Assembly: GCA_002840555.1 (NCBI GenBank)
Contig: PHBJ01000019.1
Location: 1-38,653, forward strand
Reading direction: 5' to 3'
DNA from: Deltaproteobacteria bacterium HGW-Deltaproteobacteria-13
GTDB taxonomy: Bacteria > Desulfobacterota > Syntrophia > Syntrophales > Smithellaceae
DNA: 38,653 nucleotides
A program made the position numbers and the translations under genes. This document shows, one piece after another, positions 33,556 through 38,653 of the stretch; position 1 is the stretch's first letter; each line of letters starts with the position of its first letter. The notes under the pieces are model-generated. The model saw nothing but the letters and a program-made list of their open reading frames with translations, was not told the origin of the DNA and did no database searches.

Positions 33556-33600
33556 CTCCAAAGCTAGGTGCTGTGAGTTCGAGTCTCACATCGCCCACCA
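33556..33600 (+). pseudogene. Decayed 3' half of tRNA-Arg (island right end)
   Basis: Compared with 28413-28457, the last 28 nt (GTGAGTTCGAGT...CCCACCA) are identical. Upstream, the anticodon arm is recognisable but has one deleted base and three transitions (GGCTCCAAAGCTAGGTGCT). The 5' half is not a working cloverleaf. It ends exactly at base 33600 with CCA. Confidence 0.85.
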
Positions 33601-33666
33601 ATTTCAATTTACCATCCGGGATTTTAGCTCATTGGTGTAAGTCAATAAAATTGTAACAGGCGAATT

Positions 33667-34596
33667 ATGAAATGGACCGGGAAAAAGGTTGGTCTTGCTT
33701 TGGGCGGCGGCGGTGTCCGCGGCTTTGCCCATATCGGCGTTCTCAATGTTCTGGAAGAGGAAGGCATTGGCATTGACCTGATTGTGGGAACAAGCGCAGG
33801 TTCTTTGATAGGCGGCGCTTATGCCAGCGGCCAATCACCCCGGGAAATTCAGGATAAAATTGAAGCCTATCTGCGCAGTCCCGAATTTAACGACTCAACA
33901 ATCAAATCCATCGGCATGACTTTATGTGACGAGAACAAGAGCATCTTCAAGAAGGCGAAAACATACGTGATGAACCGCTACTGGTTTGCCCAGGCCTTTT
34001 TTAAACCGTCCATACTTTCCTTCAATGATTTTAAATCTATGATTGATTATTTTGTGCCGGATATTGATATCCATGAAACAAAAATTCCTTTCAGCGCCGT
34101 GTCCACCGATTTGATTACCGGCAATAAAATTGTTTTTTCCGAGGGATCGCTTCGTCAGGCGGTGCTGGCGAGTTGTTCGGTTCCGGGAGCGGTCGCGCCG
34201 TTGCGTCACGGAGACTGGCTTCTGGCGGACGGCGGCATTACGAGTATCGTTCCCATTCACGCGACGCGCGAGGCCGGGGCTGATGTTGTTATTGCCGTGA
34301 TCGTCGATCGTTCTCCGTTGGAAGCCGTCACCATAGAGACGGGAAAGGATGTTTTATATCGCGCGGGAGAAATTACATCCGGCGCCCTCGAAGCTTCCGA
34401 ACTCAGAGAAGCGGACGTGATTATCCGTCCTCAGGTTGGAAATCTCCACTGGATGGACTTTAACCGGGCGGGCGATCTGGTCAAAATCGGAGAGCAGGCC
34501 GCCCGTGAATCTCTCGGGGCCATCAGTTCTTCTCTTCCTGTTTTCCGCCGTATCGTCCGCTTTGCCGGACAATTTATTAAAAAAGAAAAAAAATAA
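33667..34596 (+). CDS. Patatin-like phospholipase (RssA/NTE family)
   Basis: A 309-aa patatin-family lipid hydrolase using a Ser-Asp dyad. The oxyanion glycine loop is GGGGVRGFAHIG. The nucleophile S43 lies in VGTSAGS. The dyad Asp D188 lies in LLADGGI. All catalytic elements are present and the length is normal. There is no signal peptide, so it is cytoplasmic or peripheral on the inner membrane. Substrate is probably a phospholipid or lysophospholipid, not determinable here. It is the first gene beyond the island and ends at a terminator at 34636-34659. Confidence 0.88.
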   Translation: MKWTGKKVGLALGGGGVRGFAHIGVLNVLEEEGIGIDLIVGTSAGSLIGGAYASGQSPREIQDKIEAYLRSPEFNDSTIKSIGMTLCDENKSIFKKAKTYVMNRYWFAQAFFKPSILSFNDFKSMIDYFVPDIDIHETKIPFSAVSTDLITGNKIVFSEGSLRQAVLASCSVPGAVAPLRHGDWLLADGGITSIVPIHATREAGADVVIAVIVDRSPLEAVTIETGKDVLYRAGEITSGALEASELREADVIIRPQVGNLHWMDFNRAGDLVKIGEQAARESLGAISSSLPVFRRIVRFAGQFIKKEKK

Positions 34597-34635
34597 ATTT
34601 CTTTTTGCCGTCGGATTATCCGGGCACAGTAAAAT

Positions 34636-34659
34636 TGCCTCGACAGGCGAGGTATTTTT
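34636..34659 (+). terminator. Rho-independent terminator after the patatin gene
   Basis: A 7-bp stem (TGCCTCG with CGAGGTA, one wobble) around ACAGG is followed by TTTTT, 40 bases after the stop at 34596. Confidence 0.75.
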
Positions 34660-34809
34660 CTATTAGCTCTAATCGATTGATTTTATTGTTATTTAATAAA
34701 TAATAAAACCCCTTGATTTCTGCCCTGATTTGAGGTAGAAACCCGCCTACTAATTTTTAGGACTCCTTGCCTGTGATAACATGGGCTTTAGAGCCGAAAG
34801 GAGAACATT

Positions 34810-35298
34810 TTGCAAAGATATGAAGTTGTGGCTATAGTTTTAGCCGATTTAAATGATGAAGACATCACCGCTTTAATTGAACGCACCCAGACAATCATAA
34901 CCGACCGTAAAGGTGTTATTGCCAAAGTAGACAAGTGGGGCAAAAAACATCTTGCTTACGAAATCAAAAAACAAAAAGACGGGTATTATTTTCTGATAGA
35001 TTTTGCCGGTGATGGCGCCATTGTCTCGGAAATCGAAAGAACGTATAAAATTGACGACCGCATCATTAAATTCATGACCGTGAAAAAAGAGGGAGCGGCC
35101 ACCCGCGAGGGCATTGAGCAGGAAGCTGCGGACGCGGAAGCAAAACGTACCCAGGCGCGCGCGGAGATTGAAGCCGCCGGTTCGGGTGAAGTGAGGACGA
35201 TTAGCCAGGCGGATAAAGCCCCCAAAGATGCAAAGCCTGCCTTCTCTGCACCTAAGAAAATTTATAACAAAGAAGAACTCTCAACGAAAGGGGAATAA
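34810..35298 (+). CDS. rpsF: 30S ribosomal protein S6 with long C-terminal tail
   Basis: A 162-aa S6. Residues 1-95 are the canonical fold (RYEVVAIVLADL, KVDKWGKKHLAYEIKKQKDGYY, RTYKIDDRIIKFMTVKK). The remaining 65 residues are an Ala/Glu/Lys-rich tail of low complexity; bacterial S6 often has only a short acidic tail. It starts with TTG behind AAAGGAG. A small hairpin (GGCT-TTAG-AGCC) sits just upstream, in the place where S6-S18 feedback structures occur, but I cannot confirm that motif. rpsR starts three bases after the stop. Confidence 0.95.
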   Translation: MQRYEVVAIVLADLNDEDITALIERTQTIITDRKGVIAKVDKWGKKHLAYEIKKQKDGYYFLIDFAGDGAIVSEIERTYKIDDRIIKFMTVKKEGAATREGIEQEAADAEAKRTQARAEIEAAGSGEVRTISQADKAPKDAKPAFSAPKKIYNKEELSTKGE

Positions 35299-35301
35299 AC
35301 A

Positions 35302-35571
35302 ATGGAAGCACAAAATGGAGAAAGACCAAACCGGTATCCCCAGAAAAAATTTTTTCATAGAAAGAAATTTTGCCGTTTTTGCACGGATTCCAATATAAAG
35401 ATTGATTATAAAAACAGCACCATTCTCAATAATTTTGTGACCGAACGGGGCAAGATTATGCCGCGCAGAATTACCGGCAATTGCGCTTCTCATCAGAGAG
35501 AATTGGCCATAGCCATTAAGCGTGCCCGAATGATCGCTATTATGCCTTTTGTTACCGCCGACGGGAAATAA
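35302..35571 (+). CDS. rpsR: 30S ribosomal protein S18
   Basis: An 89-aa S18 with the family core [26 protein letters not shown] and [10 protein letters not shown]. It keeps cysteines of the zinc-type form (FCRFC near residue 27 and GNCASH near 61). It binds S6 and 16S rRNA in the small subunit platform. It is cotranscribed with rpsF, and a strong terminator follows 74 bases after its stop. Confidence 0.97.
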   Translation: MEAQNGERPNRYPQKKFFHRKKFCRFCTDSNIKIDYKNSTILNNFVTERGKIMPRRITGNCASHQRELAIAIKRARMIAIMPFVTADGK

Positions 35572-35644
35572 ACCGGTTTTCCTAAACGGTTATTTTTATA
35601 CAATTTGCATTAGATCCGGATTAACTTTGCGTAAACAACGATAA

Positions 35645-35679
35645 GGTAACGTCTTTCATAAGGCGTTACCGCTTTTTTT
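35645..35679 (+). terminator. Strong terminator or attenuator between rpsR and the DUF2232 gene
   Basis: An 11-bp stem (GGTAACGTCTT with AAGGCGTTACC, one T-G pair) around TCAT is followed by GC and TTTTTTT. It would split rpsF-rpsR from the DUF2232-rplI-dnaB genes, or reduce read-through. Confidence 0.88.
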
Positions 35680-35723
35680 AGATACGCAATCAGACCAATG
35701 TGGTTGTGTGAAGGTATCAGGTT

Positions 35724-36707
35724 TTGAGCAGATTATCGTCCTTGAAAAAATTCAGCATACCCTTTCGCAATAATCCTTTCCTGAAACTGTTGTTGGTTAT
35801 TGCTTTTTCTATTTTTGCGGCATTTTTTATTCCTGTAATGGGTTCATTTTTTCTTCTTATTCTGCCCATGATTTTATTTTTCAACGGCACGGTTAACGGT
35901 ATCAACAAAACCGCCGCGGCTTTCTTAATTTCTTTTTCGCTTTTTCTGCTTTTAGCGATGATGTTGAGCATCCATGTGCCAGCTATCCCCGTTTTTGCCA
36001 TGGCGGCAGCCGGATTGCTTATGGCACAAATTGCGGCTGGAAATGTTTCCGTTGAAAAAACAATTATTTATCCGGCGGTTTTTATTATTGCCGCGATTTG
36101 TTTCTATTTCATTTACGATGGTTTTGTTCATTCGGCAGATCCATGGCTGCTTGTGAAAAATTATATTGCCGCAATCATTGCGGAAAATGTGAAATTTTAC
36201 AGTCAGTTGCCTCTGAAAGCGGAAGATATTAACTTTATTAAAGATAATGAAAAGAACATCGTCAGTGGCATTACGCAAATATTCCCAGCGCTTGTTGTCA
36301 TATCGGCTGTATTTATCGTCTGGATAAATTTTCTTCTGGGGAAGAATTATTTAGGCAAAGCCGGAATAACTTATCATCAATTTACGGCGCTGACCCGCTG
36401 GAAGGCTCCTGACTTTACGATCTGGATTTTTATCGCATCCGCCGCGCTTTTTCTCATTTCGCATCAGGACATCAATCTTTTCGGCTGGAATATATTTCTG
36501 GTTGTGTGTTTTATCTATTTTCTGCAAGGTCTTACTATTGTTAGCTTCTTTTTTCAGACTAAAAATGTCCCCTTCTTTTTCCGGTATTTTTTTTATTTTT
36601 TAATTGCAGTTCAACAAATTCTTATGGTACCTATAGCCGCAGTTGGATGCTTGGATATTTGGATTGATTTCAGAAAACTTTTTCAAAAAGATCAGACAGC
36701 GGCTTAA
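35724..36707 (+). CDS. DUF2232/YybS-type integral membrane protein
   Basis: A 327-aa membrane protein with about eight hydrophobic helices (for example LLLVIAFSIFAAFFIPVMG and ALVVISAVFIVWINFLLG). It matches DUF2232 (YybS) family proteins by size, helix pattern and its fixed place between rpsR and rplI. The family function is unknown. It starts with TTG, with AAGG about nine bases upstream. It probably begins a transcript with rplI and dnaB after the terminator at 35645-35679. Confidence 0.8.
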   Translation: MSRLSSLKKFSIPFRNNPFLKLLLVIAFSIFAAFFIPVMGSFFLLILPMILFFNGTVNGINKTAAAFLISFSLFLLLAMMLSIHVPAIPVFAMAAAGLLMAQIAAGNVSVEKTIIYPAVFIIAAICFYFIYDGFVHSADPWLLVKNYIAAIIAENVKFYSQLPLKAEDINFIKDNEKNIVSGITQIFPALVVISAVFIVWINFLLGKNYLGKAGITYHQFTALTRWKAPDFTIWIFIASAALFLISHQDINLFGWNIFLVVCFIYFLQGLTIVSFFFQTKNVPFFFRYFFYFLIAVQQILMVPIAAVGCLDIWIDFRKLFQKDQTAA

Positions 36708-36745
36708 TATTTTCACCACTATTTATCACAAAACGGAGGATTTTC

Positions 36746-37195
36746 ATGAAAGTAATTCTGAAGCAAAATGTGCCTTCTTTAGGCAAGGCTGGAAGTTTAG
36801 TGAAAGCGAATGACGGATACGCCCGCAATTATTTAATTCCACAGGGATTGGCGATCGAAGCCAATGAAAAAAACATCAAACTCTTTGAGCATGAAAAAAA
36901 GAATATCCTGCGTAACCTGGAAAAGGAAACCAAATCCGCCAGGGAATTGGCAGCCTCTTTGTCTAATGTAACTCTTACGTTTTCCCGCAAAATGGGTGAT
37001 CAGGATAAAATTTTCGGTTCGGTAACAACCAAGGACATCGAATCGGCGCTTGAAGAAAAAGGCTATAAAATCAGCCGAAAAATGATCGTCCATGAACATG
37101 GTGAACATATAAAATCGCTAGGTGAATTTAAAGTAAAAATCAAATTGACACACGATGTGGAAACGGAAATTAATTTAAAGGTTGTCGGCGAATAA
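36746..37195 (+). CDS. rplI: 50S ribosomal protein L9
   Basis: A 149-aa L9 of full length. The N-terminal rRNA-binding domain has the signature VKANDGYARNYLIPQGLA. A charged connecting helix (residues 45-75) leads to the C-terminal domain (GSVTTKDIESAL). GGAGG precedes the ATG. The stop is two bases before dnaB. Confidence 0.97.
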   Translation: MKVILKQNVPSLGKAGSLVKANDGYARNYLIPQGLAIEANEKNIKLFEHEKKNILRNLEKETKSARELAASLSNVTLTFSRKMGDQDKIFGSVTTKDIESALEEKGYKISRKMIVHEHGEHIKSLGEFKVKIKLTHDVETEINLKVVGE

Positions 37196-37197
37196 TA

Positions 37198-38553
37198 ATG
37201 AACATGGATCCGTCTTTACATAAACTTCCGCCGCAGAATATCGAGGCCGAGCAGTCCATCCTGGGCAGTATTCTGCTGGAAAACAACGCGATTAACAGCG
37301 TGCTCGAAATTCTATCTCCGGGCGATTTTTACTCGGAAGCTCACCGGAAAATTTTTACCGTCATCATCGAGCTTTCCGAAAGAAACGAACCGGTTGATTT
37401 TATTACTTTGAGCAATGCGCTCAAGAGCAAAAACAGGCTGGACTCGGTAGGAGGCCAAACCTATCTTGCGTCGCTGGTGGATAATGTCCCGTCTGCGGCC
37501 AATGTCGCCAACTACGCCAGGATTGTAAAGGAGAAATCGATTCTCCGCGGATTAATCACTTCAGCAACCGATATTATCGGCAGCTGCTATGAAACGGGTT
37601 CCGATGTTGATGATATTCTGGATAAAGCCGAACACAGTATTTTTGAAATTTCCGAGAATAAAGTGCGTCCTGCTTTCTCCCCGATTCGGGAGATTGTCAA
37701 GGACAGTTTCCGTTCCATTGAAGATCTCTATGCCCGTAAAGAACTGATTACAGGAGTGCCGACAGGTTTTGATAAACTTGATGATTTAACGTCCGGTTTG
37801 CAGAAGTCCGAACTGATCATTATCGCCGGACGTCCCAGCATGGGCAAGACGGCTTTCGCGCTGAACATCGCGCTGAATGCCGCAATGGAAGGTCAGGTCC
37901 CCGCGGCTATTTTTTCTCTGGAAATGTCCAAGGAACAGCTTGCTTTTCGTCTTCTTTCCTCCGAAGCCAAGGTGGACTCGCAGCGTTTGAGAAAAGGTTT
38001 TCTGGGGGAAACCGATTGGCCGAAACTGACGACCGCCGCGGGTCGTCTTTCCGATGCTCCCCTCTACATTGATGATACGGCGGCCATAACTGTCCTGGAA
38101 ATGAAAGCCAAGTCACGCAGGCTCAAAGCCGATGTCGGACTGGGCTTGATTGTTGTAGACTACATTCAGTTGATGCGTTCCGGAAACAATCGCGATTCCC
38201 GCGAACAGGAAATATCGGAGATCAGCCGTTCCTTAAAGGCCCTGGCAAAGGAACTGAATGTGCCTGTTGTCGCGCTTTCGCAGCTAAACCGCCAGGTGGA
38301 AAGCCGCACCAACCGCCGTCCGCAAATGGCGGATTTACGCGAATCGGGCGCTATCGAACAGGACGCCGATGTCATTGCTTTTATTTACCGTGACGAGGTT
38401 TATAACAAATCTGAAGAAAATACGGAAAAAGGTATCGCGGAAATTATCATCGCCAAGCAAAGAAACGGACCCACCGACACCGTTAAACTCACTTTCGTGG
38501 ATAAATACACGAGTTTCGAAAATCTCTCCCGTGTAGAAACTTCCGAAAACTAG
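37198..38553 (+). CDS. dnaB: Replicative DNA helicase DnaB
   Basis: A 451-aa hexameric helicase, complete. The N-terminal primase-interacting domain (LPPQNIEAEQSILGSIL) is followed by a linker and a RecA-like ATPase domain. Walker A is GRPSMGKTAF (K217). The H2-H4 motifs are visible in SLEMSKEQL, VDYIQLM and SQLNRQVE. ADLRESGAIEQDADV is the conserved arginine-finger region. No intein is present. It starts at the ATG two bases after rplI; a second ATG two codons later is the alternative. Confidence 0.97.
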   Translation: MNMDPSLHKLPPQNIEAEQSILGSILLENNAINSVLEILSPGDFYSEAHRKIFTVIIELSERNEPVDFITLSNALKSKNRLDSVGGQTYLASLVDNVPSAANVANYARIVKEKSILRGLITSATDIIGSCYETGSDVDDILDKAEHSIFEISENKVRPAFSPIREIVKDSFRSIEDLYARKELITGVPTGFDKLDDLTSGLQKSELIIIAGRPSMGKTAFALNIALNAAMEGQVPAAIFSLEMSKEQLAFRLLSSEAKVDSQRLRKGFLGETDWPKLTTAAGRLSDAPLYIDDTAAITVLEMKAKSRRLKADVGLGLIVVDYIQLMRSGNNRDSREQEISEISRSLKALAKELNVPVVALSQLNRQVESRTNRRPQMADLRESGAIEQDADVIAFIYRDEVYNKSEENTEKGIAEIIIAKQRNGPTDTVKLTFVDKYTSFENLSRVETSEN

Positions 38554-38631
38554 CATAAAAAAATTGTCATTTCCGGTATATACATAGGTAAAGTGTTGCT
38601 ATTTAGCACCCATTTTTAAAGTTAATATACC

Positions 38632-38650
38632 AGGCAAAATAATTTTGCCT
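38632..38650. repeat. Perfect short palindrome at the right edge
   Basis: AGGCAAAAT and ATTTTGCCT around a single A, about 80 bases after dnaB. It may be the stem of a terminator cut by the window end, or a regulator site for the next gene. Confidence 0.5.
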
Positions 38651-38653
38651 ATG

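Larger units (their letters stand above)
28458..33600 (+). mobile_element. Decayed 5.1-kb island integrated at tRNA-Arg
   Basis: The island is bounded by the intact tRNA-Arg and by a second copy of its 3' end (33573-33600, 28 nt exact, within a decayed tRNA half). This is the att-site signature of tRNA-targeting integrases. Inside are an Old Yellow Enzyme fragment, about 580 bp of AT-rich non-coding DNA and a large sensor kinase. No integrase, excisionase or transfer gene remains, so it would be immobile now. The boundaries are seen; the origin as a mobile element is inference. Confidence 0.6.

Noticed and set aside
28458-33600. Integrase or transposase gene within the tRNA-bounded island
   Set aside because: I looked on both strands and found no tyrosine- or serine-recombinase or transposase motif; the only sizeable frame is the kinase.
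1-38653. CRISPR array, rRNA genes or insertion sequences
   Set aside because: No regularly spaced identical repeats, rRNA sequence or transposase-bearing element was seen.

Overview
The window looks like the chromosome of an anaerobic, syntrophy-type deltaproteobacterium (Desulfobacterota, probably Syntrophaceae such as Smithella or Syntrophus). This rests on gene content: two Flx/Hdr-type electron-transfer gene sets, NfnAB, a tungsten-type aldehyde:ferredoxin oxidoreductase, a MetF-MetV-like fusion, many PAS-domain sensor kinases, and the order rpsF-rpsR-DUF2232-rplI-dnaB. The taxonomy is inference; no rRNA is present.

Bases 1-13649 (+) form an electron-bifurcation region. Module 1 is flxC1 (cut by the left edge)-hdrC-hdrB-flxB1-flxA1, closed by an intrinsic terminator. 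Module 2 is an HdrC-HdrB fusion (HdrD-like)-hdrA-flxD/mvhD-flxC2-flxB2-flxA2, with a MITE-like palindrome between hdrA and flxD. nfnA-nfnB follow. Together they should connect NADH, ferredoxin, NADPH and a thiol/disulfide or other low-potential couple. The two FlxA copies are nearly identical, while the FlxB and FlxC copies have diverged. Next come a small exported EF-hand protein (13676-14080) and an aldehyde:ferredoxin oxidoreductase (14345-16528) whose leader can fold into several helices.

Bases 16680-22922 (-) form a signalling cluster. In transcription order it holds a membrane-anchored NitT/TauT-type binding protein, a HAMP-PAS sensor without a kinase domain, the collapsed remnant of another sensor, a receiver plus coiled-coil protein, a 7TM-PAS-PAS histidine kinase and a stand-alone receiver. 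Three of these proteins or remnants share a C-terminal coiled-coil tail, and the spacers carry a degenerate short repeat. A second minus-strand group (23301-26633) has a HAMP membrane protein, a pseudopilin, an unknown exported protein and an AMIN-Amidase_3-LysM-LysM cell-wall amidase.

Bases 26759-28300 (+) encode a MetF-MetV-like fusion. A tRNA-Arg(CCG) follows at 28381-28457. Its 3' end recurs as an exact 28-nt repeat (33573-33600) within a decayed tRNA half. The 5.1 kb between them looks like an eroded tRNA-integrated island: no integrase, a fragment of an Old Yellow Enzyme gene, AT-rich non-coding DNA and a 1268-aa REC-GAF-PAS-PAS-GAF-PAS-PAS histidine kinase. After it the housekeeping chromosome resumes: a patatin-like phospholipase, then rpsF, rpsR, a DUF2232-type membrane protein, rplI and dnaB.
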